Source: Corynebacterium sp. HMSC036D02
Lineage (GTDB): Bacteria; Actinomycetota; Actinomycetes; Mycobacteriales; Mycobacteriaceae
Direction: 5' to 3'
NCBI RefSeq assembly: GCF_001836165.1
Contig: NZ_KV827648.1
Location: 151,076 to 215,075, forward strand
DNA: 64,000 nucleotides
Made by a program: the position numbers and the translations under genes. Positions within the stretch are counted from its first letter, which is position 1. Each line of letters begins with the position of its first letter. Shown here one piece after another: positions 1-7,815 of the stretch. Below the pieces are notes generated by a model, which had not been told where the DNA came from, did no database searches, and saw only the letters and a program-made list of their open reading frames with translations.

Positions 1-936
1 GTGATCCCCGCGCCGCTCGTGGCGATCGTGGTTGTCACCATGTTGACTGTGATTTTCGGCTGGCAGGTTCCCGACGTCGCGGATCAAGGCGAGCTGCCGA
101 CCTCCCTGCCCGGTTTCGTCATTCCAGACGTGCCGTTTAGCCGCGATACCTTCCTCCTCTGCCTTCCCTATGCACTGGGGGTGGCACTCGTCGGACTCAT
201 GGAATCCCTGCTCACCGCCAAGCTTGTCGACGACCTCACGGATACCCACTCCGATAAAACGCGCGAATCCGTAGGCCAGGGCATCGGCAACATGCTCGCC
301 GCTGCCATCGGCGGCATGGGCGTGTGCGCGATGATTGGCCAGACCATGATCAACGTCAAGGAATCGCAGGCACGCACGCGCTTGTCGACGTTCCTCGCCG
401 GCGTCTTCCTCCTTATCCTCATCCTCGTGTTGGGGGACACCGTAGGGAAAATCCCCATGGCTGCTCTCGTGGCGGTCATGTTCATGGTGTCCTTTCACAC
501 CGTGGATTGGCGCTCGGTGCGCACGATTCACCGCATGCCTCTGAGCGAAACCCTCGTCATGCTGGTGACGGTGATTGGCACCTTGGCCACGAATAACCTG
601 GCGGTCGGTGTGATCCTCGGTGTGCTCACTGCCTCGGTGGCCTTTGCACGCCGCGTCGCCCACCTCGTGTCGGTGGAGCTAGAGGGCAACGTTTATACCG
701 TGCGCGGCCAGCTCTTCTTCGCCTCTTCGAACGATCTGGTCTATGCCTTCGACTACACCCTGCCGGTGGAGAAGGTCATCGTGGATTTCTCAGAGGCCGA
801 TATTTGGGATGCCTCAACCGTGGCGGTGCTTGAATCCGTGGAAAACAAGTACGCAAGCCGGGGAGTAGCGGTGGAATTCCGCGGCCTCGATGGTGTGAGC
901 CTCGCGCGCTACCAGAGGATTTCTGGTTTGGGTTAG
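1..936 (+). CDS. SulP-family anion transporter, C-terminal part
   Basis: This is the C-terminal 311 residues of a SulP/SLC26-type anion permease that carries sulfate, bicarbonate or similar anions across the cytoplasmic membrane. Several hydrophobic segments occupy about residues 1-215, with the repeated G/A-rich helices seen in the family. They are followed by a hydrophilic STAS-like domain (about 225-305) containing VIVDFSEADIWDASTVAVL, the typical beta-strand/helix of STAS domains. SulP proteins usually exceed 450 residues, so the N-terminal membrane half lies upstream of the window and the GTG at position 1 is not the true start. The substrate cannot be told from this part. Confidence 0.88.
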   Translation: MIPAPLVAIVVVTMLTVIFGWQVPDVADQGELPTSLPGFVIPDVPFSRDTFLLCLPYALGVALVGLMESLLTAKLVDDLTDTHSDKTRESVGQGIGNMLAAAIGGMGVCAMIGQTMINVKESQARTRLSTFLAGVFLLILILVLGDTVGKIPMAALVAVMFMVSFHTVDWRSVRTIHRMPLSETLVMLVTVIGTLATNNLAVGVILGVLTASVAFARRVAHLVSVELEGNVYTVRGQLFFASSNDLVYAFDYTLPVEKVIVDFSEADIWDASTVAVLESVENKYASRGVAVEFRGLDGVSLARYQRISGLG

Positions 937-1013
937 GTAAACCTACCAGAAAAAGTGTTATGACGTGCGAGTTTGCTTAAGATCGCCTTGCTAGCGCGTC
1001 CTGAGTTTTCCTG

Positions 1014-1044
1014 TATTGTGGGTAACACAAAAACGGATGAAAGG
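1014..1044 (+). promoter_or_regulatory. Probable ferritin promoter -10 and ribosome binding site
   Basis: A TATTGT hexamer at 1014-1019 fits the corynebacterial TANNNT -10 consensus. A GAAAGGA ribosome binding site follows at about 1038-1044, eleven bases before the ferritin ATG at 1055. No clear -35 box is seen. I found no obvious DtxR-type palindrome here. Confidence 0.4.
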
Positions 1045-1054
1045 AAGCACCCTC

Positions 1055-1537
1055 ATGGATGAGAAGCTGCAAACCCTCCTCAACGAGCAGGTCAACAACG
1101 AGCACGGCGCGGCCCTGATTTATACCCAGCTGGCATATGAGATGGACAATCTGTCCTTCCCGGGCATGCGCGATTGGTTCTTCAAGCAGGCAGAGGAAGA
1201 GCGCGAGCACGCGCAGAAGTTCGCCGAGCACCTGCTGGACCGCGGCTACCGCGTGGAGCTGGAGGATATCCAGGTTGGCTCCGTCAAGGCCGCTACGCCG
1301 CTGGATGCCTTCGAGGCATCCCTCGCGCATGAGCAGAAGGTCTCGGAGCAGATCCGAGAGATCGCCCGCACCGCAGATGCGGCTGGGGACCTGGATTCCC
1401 GTGGTCTCATCAACTGGTTCCTCGAGGAGCAGGTTGAGGAAGAGTCCTCCGTGTCTGAGATCATTGACCAGCTCAAGCTGGTGGGCAATGACGGTTCGGG
1501 CCTGTTGCGCGTCGATGGCTCGCTGGCGCAACGGTAA
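1055..1537 (+). CDS. ftn: Ferritin
   Basis: This 160-residue protein is a bacterial ferritin, a cytoplasmic cage that oxidises Fe(II) and stores iron as mineral. It starts MDEKLQTLLNEQVNNEH, and ferroxidase ligands appear in the expected spacing: the E of NNEHGA, EEEREHA (ExxH) and the later EEQVEEE stretch. The length fits bacterial FtnA (about 160-170). The ATG at 1055 follows a GAAAGGA ribosome binding site; the in-frame TTG upstream lacks one. The gene is monocistronic, with its own terminator just downstream. Bacterioferritin is less likely because no haem-ligand methionine context is evident. Confidence 0.92.
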   Translation: MDEKLQTLLNEQVNNEHGAALIYTQLAYEMDNLSFPGMRDWFFKQAEEEREHAQKFAEHLLDRGYRVELEDIQVGSVKAATPLDAFEASLAHEQKVSEQIREIARTADAAGDLDSRGLINWFLEEQVEEESSVSEIIDQLKLVGNDGSGLLRVDGSLAQR

Positions 1538-1559
1538 CGAAGCCATATAGTTTGCGTGG

Positions 1560-1600
1560 ATTCTCCCACGGCCCCCTGCGGTTGGTGGGAGAATTTTTTT
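1560..1600 (+). terminator. Rho-independent terminator after ferritin
   Basis: A perfect 10-bp stem (ATTCTCCCAC / GTGGGAGAAT) encloses a GC-rich loop and runs straight into seven T residues. The next gene's ATG is at 1601, immediately after the T tract. The 3' arm contains GGGAG, which could also serve as that gene's ribosome binding site. Confidence 0.85.
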
Positions 1601-1996
1601 ATGACTACAACGCGCCTCATGCTCATCTGCGGTGCCCTTGCCGGGCTAGCGATTGCATTGGTCGGTGGCATGTGGCTGGCGGCAACGAACATGGCTCTGG
1701 GAACCTTTTTCTTCGCCCTCGCGGTGATGCTCGGCCCGTTTGCCGGGCTTGCCCTCTTATTGTGCGCCGCCGCGGCGGCGACGGCGCTGAGCCGCTCCCT
1801 GTTTAGCGTCGGCGGCTTGTTCCTAGTGGGGGCAACCTCGACGCTGTGGGCGCATGGCACACTATCGCTTCCGCTCTTCGTAGCGGGCACGCTGACTGGC
1901 GCTCTTGCGGTCTGGCTACACTGGGCGCATGGCCACTTTGCTCTTCGACCTCTACGGCGTGCTCATGCGGTCAGCTACGCCCGCCGGGAACGCTGA
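1601..1996 (+). CDS. Small integral membrane protein of unknown function
   Basis: This 131-residue protein is almost entirely hydrophobic, with about four predicted membrane helices (roughly residues 5-25, 30-52, 60-78 and 83-105) and an Arg-rich C-terminus (RPLRRAHAVSYARRER). I do not recognise a family. The ATG at 1601 sits directly after the ferritin terminator's T tract, and the only Shine-Dalgarno-like bases lie in the terminator stem. An upstream in-frame ATG at 1556 would begin inside the terminator and is less likely. The 3' end overlaps the following HAD-like gene by 68 nt, so the two are probably translated from one message. Confidence 0.6.
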   Translation: MTTTRLMLICGALAGLAIALVGGMWLAATNMALGTFFFALAVMLGPFAGLALLLCAAAAATALSRSLFSVGGLFLVGATSTLWAHGTLSLPLFVAGTLTGALAVWLHWAHGHFALRPLRRAHAVSYARRER

Positions 1997-2507
1997 GCTG
2001 GAGGATTACCTCCGTCCCGACAATGTAGAGCACTTTTGGTCTCTTTATGAGGAGTTTCGCCCTGCATATGACGCTGGGCACCTGAGCGATGCGCAATATT
2101 GGGGCCGCATTCGCGCGCTGGCCGGTCTTGCTCCTTTTGATGTCAGCCACGCTATCGAATTGGACACCGAGCATTTGCTGGTAGCCGACGAAGAAATGGT
2201 TCGTGCGGTCCTAGGGTTTATTGGCCAAGGCCATAGTGTTGGCATCCTGGCGAATGTGCCAGCGGCATTGGGAACCAGGATCCGCCAGACGCAGCCCTGG
2301 CTGGAAGAATGCGCCGCCGTGACGCTGAGCTGCGATATCGGGGTGGCCAAGCCGGATCCGGAAGCCTACCTCGTGGCCGTGGATGCCCTCGGGGCCCAGG
2401 CCAAGGACACGCACTTCTTCGATGATCGGCCGGACTTCGTCACCGCCGCCCAGCGTCTCGGGCTCAAGGCTCACCTTTTTACGGGAATCGACTCGGTTTA
2501 CTTTTAG
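1929..2507 (+). CDS. HAD-superfamily hydrolase-like protein with altered motifs
   Basis: This 192-residue protein is HAD-like, closest in layout to YihX/epoxide-hydrolase-N-type phosphatases. Motif I is LLFDLYGVL: the nucleophile Asp is present but the second Asp (DxD) is Tyr. Motif II reads ILANVP, with Ala where Ser/Thr is usual. Motif III Lys (GVAKPDPEAY) and motif IV acidic pair (FFDDRPDF) are intact. The protein may therefore be a weak phosphatase, another type of hydrolase or a binding protein. The chosen ATG at 1929 gives motif I at residue 7, as usual for HADs. Its stop overlaps the stop of the convergent ROK gene. Confidence 0.75.
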   Translation: MATLLFDLYGVLMRSATPAGNAELEDYLRPDNVEHFWSLYEEFRPAYDAGHLSDAQYWGRIRALAGLAPFDVSHAIELDTEHLLVADEEMVRAVLGFIGQGHSVGILANVPAALGTRIRQTQPWLEECAAVTLSCDIGVAKPDPEAYLVAVDALGAQAKDTHFFDDRPDFVTAAQRLGLKAHLFTGIDSVYF

Positions 2508-3580
2508 GCAGCTTTCGCCTCGCGGCCGAGCTCCAGCGGAACTCGCAGCAGCGGATCGAGCGCCACGGCGCGGGTGCAGGCGCGAACAATCTCGGTGTGC
2601 GAGGGAATCATGCGCAGCTCCACTGGGTGCTCAGTGGCTTGGCGCACGGCGGAAGCAAAGAGCTTCGGAGCCGCCGGATCATCCGAGAAAGCGCCGCCGG
2701 CCACCACGAGGGTATCGGGCTTATGCTGCGTCAAAAGTTCAGCAGCGGTGGCCCCGAGGGAGCGCGCGCGGTCGTCGAGAAGCGCCCGCGTTTCTTCATC
2801 AGCATGCGCGACCACGTCTGGGAATGAGTCTCCGCCAGTTGCCGAAAGCACTGCCTGCGTGGCTAGGGCATCGGCTTCGTCGAGTTCGAGCTGCACAATT
2901 TCATCGCCGACTGTGAGCGCAGCACCAACGGAGTCATCCGCGTAGAGCACCATGACGGGTTTCTCCGCGCCCAGCTCCGCGGACTGCGTCTCGGATCCCA
3001 GGATGGCGGGGATGACGGAGGATACGACAACCGGAACGCCGAACTGGTACTCCAGACGGCTAGCAATATCCATCTCGTCCCAGCCCAGGTTGTGGGCGGT
3101 AATGCGTCCAGCTTCGTTCACGCTGCCGGAGGTGGTCACGCCGACTGAAACCAAACGTCGATCCAGGCCGGTCATCAGGCGGTTGACACCAGCGATGATG
3201 TGCTCGATGACATCACTTGCACTCAAGCGTGACACCGGGGTAGCCACGTCTTCCTCGCGCAGGGTGCGCCCCTTGGTGTCGAAGAAGGCGATGTGGGTGA
3301 AGGCGGTACCGACCGCGATGCCGGCCAGCATCCAATCATTATCCGCTACTTCCAGGGGCACGGTGGGGCGCCCGCGGCCGCGGGACTGCGTCAAATCCGT
3401 GCGCTCGCGAATCAGTCCAGCGCCCAGCAGCGCAGCAGTGGCGCGGGTAATCGTCGGCTGGGAGAGTCCCGTGGCTTCGACAAGTTCACTGCGGGTAACA
3501 ACGGGGTTGAGTCGAATGATGTGGAGGCACTTCGCCGCCGGGGTGCGGGGGCGAGTGAACACGGGACCAGATTTAATCAT
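2504..3580 (-). CDS. ROK-family transcriptional regulator
   Basis: This 358-residue protein has an N-terminal winged-helix domain (about residues 15-75, with TRSELVEATGLSQPTITRATAALL as recognition region) and a C-terminal ROK domain (about 80-330). That is the architecture of NagC/Mlc/XylR-type sugar-responsive repressors. The ROK zinc motif (CxCGxxGC) is absent, and the kinase-type nucleotide site is poorly conserved, so it should act as a regulator rather than a sugar kinase. The ATG at 3580 follows TATACT by 6 nt on the minus strand, with TAGACA 17 bp further upstream, which predicts a leaderless mRNA. Paired TAGAC/GTCTA half-sites in the divergent intergenic region could be its own operator. 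Confidence 0.85.
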   Translation of the reverse strand: MIKSGPVFTRPRTPAAKCLHIIRLNPVVTRSELVEATGLSQPTITRATAALLGAGLIRERTDLTQSRGRGRPTVPLEVADNDWMLAGIAVGTAFTHIAFFDTKGRTLREEDVATPVSRLSASDVIEHIIAGVNRLMTGLDRRLVSVGVTTSGSVNEAGRITAHNLGWDEMDIASRLEYQFGVPVVVSSVIPAILGSETQSAELGAEKPVMVLYADDSVGAALTVGDEIVQLELDEADALATQAVLSATGGDSFPDVVAHADEETRALLDDRARSLGATAAELLTQHKPDTLVVAGGAFSDDPAAPKLFASAVRQATEHPVELRMIPSHTEIVRACTRAVALDPLLRVPLELGREAKAA

Positions 3581-3586
3581 GGCGCA

Positions 3587-3615
3587 AGTATAAATTCACC
3601 AGACCGCATTGTCTA
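3587..3615 (-). promoter_or_regulatory. Leaderless promoter of the ROK regulator
   Basis: On the minus strand a TAGACA -35-like hexamer (3610-3615) and a TATACT -10 hexamer (3587-3592) are separated by 17 bp. The start codon lies 6 nt after the -10 box, so transcription should begin at or next to the ATG. Confidence 0.65.
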
Positions 3616-3670
3616 ATAGAAATTGGGATTCAGTAGACATCATAGTCTAGAAATGTGCCTGCGTTAGAGT
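3611..3670 (+). promoter_or_regulatory. LOG gene leaderless promoter and TAGAC/GTCTA half-sites
   Basis: TAGAGT at 3665-3670 lies 7 nt before the LOG ATG (3678), predicting a leaderless transcript. Upstream are three related half-sites: GTCTA at 3611-3615, TAGAC at 3634-3638 and GTCTA at 3645-3649. The last two form an inverted repeat with a 6-bp spacer. They sit between divergent promoters and may bind the neighbouring ROK regulator; this is inference. Confidence 0.5.
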
Positions 3671-3677
3671 AGTATTC

Positions 3678-4247
3678 ATGGATTCTGTTGCTGTGTACTG
3701 CGGCTCCGCCGCTGGAAACTCTGAAGCCTATGGCCAAGCCGCGCACCATTTGGGGGAGGAGCTCGCGCGCCGAAACCTCACCCTGGTCTATGGCGGTGGT
3801 GACGTAGGCCTGATGGGTATCGTTGCGGACTCCTGCCTTGCCGCCGGCGGAACCGTCATTGGAGTAATCCCGCGCCAGCTCGTCGATTACGAGCTTTCCC
3901 ACCAGCGGGTAACCCAGCTCGAGGTGGTCGACACCATGGCCCAGCGCAAGACGCGCATGGAGGAACTCGCGGATGCCTTCGTGTGCCTGCCGGGTGGCGT
4001 GGGAACCCTGGAGGAGCTCACCGAGGTGCTCACCCTGCAGCAATTAGGCAACCTCGACGGCCCGGTGGGTCTGGTAGACGTCAACGGTTTCTGGCAGCCT
4101 TTCGTGCAGATGTACTCCGCAATGGTGCAGGAAGGCTTTGTTCAGAAGCGCTTCCTCGATGCTCTCGTGGTCAACCCTTCCCCGGCCGGGGTACTCGATG
4201 GATTCTCGTCGTGGACAAGCCCGGGAAGTAAGTGGAGCAACAATTAG
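3678..4247 (+). CDS. LOG family protein (TIGR00730)
   Basis: This 189-residue cytoplasmic protein belongs to the LOG/lysine-decarboxylase-like family. Its best-known members are cytokinin riboside 5'-monophosphate phosphoribohydrolases that release adenine-type bases from nucleotide monophosphates. The signature LPGGVGTLEEL is present at about residues 103-113, and a conserved VYGGGDVGLMG lies near residue 38. Arg residues of the AQRKTRM segment match the substrate-binding helix. The length is normal. The ATG is preceded at 7 nt by TAGAGT, consistent with a leaderless mRNA. The true bacterial substrate is not known from sequence. Confidence 0.88.
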   Translation: MDSVAVYCGSAAGNSEAYGQAAHHLGEELARRNLTLVYGGGDVGLMGIVADSCLAAGGTVIGVIPRQLVDYELSHQRVTQLEVVDTMAQRKTRMEELADAFVCLPGGVGTLEELTEVLTLQQLGNLDGPVGLVDVNGFWQPFVQMYSAMVQEGFVQKRFLDALVVNPSPAGVLDGFSSWTSPGSKWSNN

Positions 4248-4303
4248 CTAACAACCTGGTAAATAAGGCGGCGCTGGGTTGGCCCAAACCCCTGGATCTT
4301 CGT

Positions 4304-4309
4304 TAGACT
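4304..4309 (+). promoter_or_regulatory. Leaderless -10 box for the DUF885 gene
   Basis: TAGACT lies 8 nt before the ATG at 4318. No Shine-Dalgarno sequence is present, so this box decides the start over the upstream in-frame TTG at 4279. Confidence 0.6.
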
Positions 4310-4317
4310 TCGCCCTT

Positions 4318-5979
4318 ATGAGTTTTGACCAGAACGCAGAGCGCCAGCCTTCGCTGCTGGACGCGTCGTGCGATAACTTCGTCCACGACCTCGCGCAGCT
4401 CACGCCCACCGATGCCACCGCGTGGGGAATTCCCGGCTTCGACGGTGAGTTGGAAGATTTCTCCCCGGAGTACTACTCCTCAGTGGCGGATCGCACTCGT
4501 GAGATGATGGCGGATCTCGATGCCCTCGATGACACCACCGACGAGTCTGATGATGACGATGACTTCGATGAAGTTGACTACGTCACCGCCGCCGTCTTGC
4601 GCGACCGTCTCTGCCTGGATCTTGACCTGCACCATGCCGGTGAGGACATCCGCTGCCTTAACAACATTGCCTCCCCGGTGCAGACTATCCGCGACACCCT
4701 CATGCTCATGCCGAAGGACACCCCGGAGCAGCTTGATGCACTGCGTTCGCGCCTGTCGAAGGTAGCAACCTCGCTCAACGGCTACAAGGAGTCCCTTACC
4801 GAGGCGGCCTCGCGTGGCATGGTGGCGCCGCAGCGCCAGATCTCCGATGTCTTCGTGCAATGCGAGCGGCTTGCCGACGCCGGCTCCATGCTCGAGGACC
4901 TTGGCGTTGAGGGCCCAGAGGTGGACGCGGCCAAGGAAGCCTTCGGCGAATTCGCCGATTGGCTCTCTAACGAGCTCCAGCCGCAGGCTCCATCGCAGGA
5001 TGCGGTGGGCCGCGAGCGCTACGAGCGCTTCTCCAGGCTCTTCGTCGGCGATGTTGTGGACCTCGATGAGGCCTATGAGTGGGGCATGGACCAAGTGCGC
5101 TCCATCAAGGCGGAACAAGAAAAAATCGCCCACGAGCTCTATGGCTCCGACGCCACCGTGCGCGCGGCCATGCGCAAGCTCAACGAGGAAGAGCGCTACC
5201 AGCTGCACGGCACCGACGCGTTAGTGGAGTGGATGCAGTCCACCGCGGACCGCGTGATCAAGGACCTTGACGGCAACGCCTTCGACATCCCGGAGGCCGT
5301 TAAAGAAATCGAGTGTTGCATCGACCCGGCAGGCACCGGCGGCATCTTCTACACCTCGCCGTCTGATGACTTCTCCCGCCCCGGCCGCATGTGGTGGTCC
5401 GTACCCGCTGGTCAGGAGCTTTTCCACACCTGGCAGGAACTAACCACCGTCCACCATGAGGGCGCGCCGGGCCACCATCTGCAGATTGGCGCCGCGCTGA
5501 CCCAGCCGGATCTCAACCTATGGCGCCGTGCGGTGACGTGGAACTCTGGCCACGGTGAGGGCTGGGCGCTCTATGCAGAAGCCCTCATGGCGGAGCTGGG
5601 ATACATGGATGATCCGGGCTTCCGCATGGGGCTTCTCGACGCCCAACGCTTCCGCGCCGCCCGCGTCGTGGTCGACATCGGACTTCACCTGGGTAAAGCC
5701 CTTCCGGATTGCACCGCGTCCGGCGTCTGGGACAAGTCCCACGTCAAGACCTTCATGCGTGAAAACACCGCGATGGATGACGCCAACCTCTCCTTCGAGG
5801 TCACCCGCTACCTGGGTTGGCCGGGCCAGGCGCCGTCTTATGCCCTGGGCCAGCGCCTGTGGCAGCAGACCCGCGACGCCGCAGTTGAACAAGGGATGGA
5901 CGTACGTGACTTCCACTCCCAGGCGTTGGCCCTAGGCTCGGTGCCGATGTCGATTCTGCGCGAGACCATCCTGGACTAG
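4318..5979 (+). CDS. DUF885 family protein, probable metallopeptidase
   Basis: This 553-residue protein matches the DUF885 family, cytoplasmic or exported proteins thought to be zinc peptidases. The family signature HHEGAPGHHLQ begins at about residue 379 and resembles an HExxH-type metal site. GHGEGWALYAEAL downstream (about 418) supplies the conserved GEGWA motif. No signal peptide is visible. An acidic stretch (TDESDDDDDFDE) lies near residue 75. The start at 4318 is chosen because TAGACT is 8 nt upstream and the protein alignment begins soon after. Its stop codon overlaps the stop of the convergent AbrB gene (CTAG, 5976-5979). The substrate is unknown. Confidence 0.82.
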   Translation: MSFDQNAERQPSLLDASCDNFVHDLAQLTPTDATAWGIPGFDGELEDFSPEYYSSVADRTREMMADLDALDDTTDESDDDDDFDEVDYVTAAVLRDRLCLDLDLHHAGEDIRCLNNIASPVQTIRDTLMLMPKDTPEQLDALRSRLSKVATSLNGYKESLTEAASRGMVAPQRQISDVFVQCERLADAGSMLEDLGVEGPEVDAAKEAFGEFADWLSNELQPQAPSQDAVGRERYERFSRLFVGDVVDLDEAYEWGMDQVRSIKAEQEKIAHELYGSDATVRAAMRKLNEEERYQLHGTDALVEWMQSTADRVIKDLDGNAFDIPEAVKEIECCIDPAGTGGIFYTSPSDDFSRPGRMWWSVPAGQELFHTWQELTTVHHEGAPGHHLQIGAALTQPDLNLWRRAVTWNSGHGEGWALYAEALMAELGYMDDPGFRMGLLDAQRFRAARVVVDIGLHLGKALPDCTASGVWDKSHVKTFMRENTAMDDANLSFEVTRYLGWPGQAPSYALGQRLWQQTRDAAVEQGMDVRDFHSQALALGSVPMSILRETILD

Positions 5980-7022
5980 CGGCGGAATAGCCGCAAAATC
6001 TGCGGCAGGTAGCCGGCGATAACCAGCACGATGATGAGCCGGATAATCTGCACGGCTACCACGGCGGGGCCCGCCCCGCCTTCCGCAGACAGCGCAAGCA
6101 CCGTCTCCAGTGCGCCGGGGGAGGTGGCGAGGTAAGCCTCGAAGTAGGTGATGTCCAGCCATGCGGTCAAAGGCAGGGCGGTCAGTGCGCACACGCCGAT
6201 CACGACAATGATAAAGAGGATCGTCGCCGGCAGCTGCTTGGCGAAGGCCCGCAGTGCCGGTACCGACAGCCCACCACCGCAGACCCAGCCGATGGACATA
6301 AACGCCATGATTTTGAACACGTAGAGCGGCTCCAAAGTGTGGCCGGCTGGAATAACCTGAGCGACCAGCACCGTCAAGATGAGCGGCCCCAATACAGCAG
6401 CAGCGGGCAAACGCACCAGCTTGCCCAGCTTTTCACCAACCACAGCGATGGCGAGGGTCAGCAGCACGATCCACCACGTGATCTCGCCGTCAACGCTCAT
6501 GTCCACGCCCTTGCCCGCGGGGGCGTCTAACAAGGAGACCACCAAAGGCAGCGATACCGAGACCGCCAGAAGGCGCAGGTATTGCGTCAGCGCCACGTAG
6601 CGGTAGTCAGCACCCAGCTCGCTAGCCAGCGCGGGCATGAGTGAGGCTCCGCCGGGCAGCATGGATAAAATGCCCGTTTCCCAGGAAATATCCTTCGGCT
6701 GTGAGCGGTGTAGCAGCACGCCGCCGGCGACGCCGATTAAAACAGTTATGAGTGACATCGTCACCGCGGCCGGCACAAAGCCAATGAGCGTGGAGGCAGG
6801 AACCAGGGTTAGTGGTATGCCGGCCATCATTCCGATGAATCCGCGGGCGACAGAATAGAAGTGCTTATTAACGGCGAGTTCTTTGCCCGTCGTCAAGGCC
6901 ATGGCACCCGAGACCACGATGGCGCCGAGGATCCAGGCTGCGGGTACGTGAAGGTAGCTAAATAATGCCCCGAGTGCTGCAGACCCCGGGGCCACGATGA
7001 CCCATCTCGTACGAACAGACAT
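5976..7022 (-). CDS. AbrB-family membrane protein (duplicated AbrB domain)
   Basis: This 348-residue integral membrane protein has about ten hydrophobic helices in two repeats of the AbrB/'ammonia monooxygenase' Pfam type (about residues 10-165 and 190-345). Each repeat contains a glycine-rich AAWILGAI/AAAVLGPL segment and a MLPGGAS/SPGALE turn, typical for the family. Relatives are putative transporters or regulators of transporter genes, and the substrate is unknown. Start 7022 is chosen because TAAACT lies 7 nt upstream on the minus strand. A longer frame upstream would run through the divergent TauE gene. The name AbrB here does not mean the Bacillus DNA-binding protein. Confidence 0.8.
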   Translation of the reverse strand: MSVRTRWVIVAPGSAALGALFSYLHVPAAWILGAIVVSGAMALTTGKELAVNKHFYSVARGFIGMMAGIPLTLVPASTLIGFVPAAVTMSLITVLIGVAGGVLLHRSQPKDISWETGILSMLPGGASLMPALASELGADYRYVALTQYLRLLAVSVSLPLVVSLLDAPAGKGVDMSVDGEITWWIVLLTLAIAVVGEKLGKLVRLPAAAVLGPLILTVLVAQVIPAGHTLEPLYVFKIMAFMSIGWVCGGGLSVPALRAFAKQLPATILFIIVVIGVCALTALPLTAWLDITYFEAYLATSPGALETVLALSAEGGAGPAVVAVQIIRLIIVLVIAGYLPQILRLFRR

Positions 7023-7029
7023 GGAATCG

Positions 7030-7037
7030 AGTTTAAT
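7030..7037. promoter_or_regulatory. Overlapping divergent -10 elements shared by AbrB and TauE genes
   Basis: The minus strand carries TAAACT (7030-7035) 7 nt before the AbrB start. The plus strand carries TTTAAT (7032-7037) 7 nt before the TauE start. The two hexamers share four base pairs, so polymerase could serve only one direction at a time. Confidence 0.5.
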
Positions 7038-7044
7038 GATGGAC

Positions 7045-7815
7045 ATGGATTTCGGATTAAGCGGTTGGGCGATACTCACCATTGGCGCTGCCGTGGCCGG
7101 ATGGATCGATGCCGTCATTGGCGGCGGCGGGCTCGTGCTCATTCCGCTCATCCTGGCGGTCGCACCCCAGCTTGCTCCCGCCACCGCCCTGGCCACGAAC
7201 AAGGTGGCGGCGGTCTCTGGAACGGCCTCTGCTGCCATCACACTGGTCAAGAAGGTGCGCCCACCGAAGGGCGAGCTCATCCGTATGGGCCTTATCGCCC
7301 TCCTATGCTCCGGACTCGGCGCTGCAGCAGCCGCACTCATGGACAAGGACGTCATGCGGCCGGTCATCATCGTGCTTATGGTGGCAGTCGGCCTCTTCGT
7401 GGCCTTTCGCCCAGACTTCGGCAGCGGCGAAGGAGAGGGTATCCGCGGCGGCTGGCGCACGTGGGCAGGGTTAGCCGCTGTAGCAGCCATTGCCTTCTAC
7501 GACGGCATCTTTGGCCCCGGCACCGGTATGTTCCTCATCATGGCCTTCACCGCCATCTTTTCCCAGAACTTCCTTACCTCCGCCGCGATGTCCAAGGTGG
7601 TCAACACGTGCACCAACGTTGGCGCGCTCGTGGTCTTCATCGTGGGCGGCCACGTGGTGTGGGGCCTCGCCTTAGTTCTCGCAGCAGCAAATATCATTGG
7701 CGCGCAACTGGGCGCGCGAACAGTGCTCGGCGGCGGTGCGAAGCTCATCCGTTATGCACTCCTCACGCTCGTCGTGGTGATGAGCGTGTACCTGGCCTGG
7801 CAGCAGTGGGGTTAA
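7045..7815 (+). CDS. TauE/SafE family membrane permease
   Basis: This 256-residue protein with about eight membrane helices belongs to the TauE/SafE (TSUP) family, exporters or importers of sulfite, organosulfonates or other small anions. Two half-repeats are recognisable, with GGGGLVLIP near residue 27 and the matching YDGIFGPGTGMFLI near 152. Several in-frame ATGs exist (7021, 7036, 7039, 7045). I choose 7045 because TTTAAT lies 7 nt upstream and it avoids overlapping the divergent AbrB start. The C-terminus overlaps the HrpB stop (TTAA, 7812-7815). The head-to-head arrangement with AbrB, another putative transporter, suggests alternative expression. Confidence 0.82.
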   Translation: MDFGLSGWAILTIGAAVAGWIDAVIGGGGLVLIPLILAVAPQLAPATALATNKVAAVSGTASAAITLVKKVRPPKGELIRMGLIALLCSGLGAAAAALMDKDVMRPVIIVLMVAVGLFVAFRPDFGSGEGEGIRGGWRTWAGLAAVAAIAFYDGIFGPGTGMFLIMAFTAIFSQNFLTSAAMSKVVNTCTNVGALVVFIVGGHVVWGLALVLAAANIIGAQLGARTVLGGGAKLIRYALLTLVVVMSVYLAWQQWG

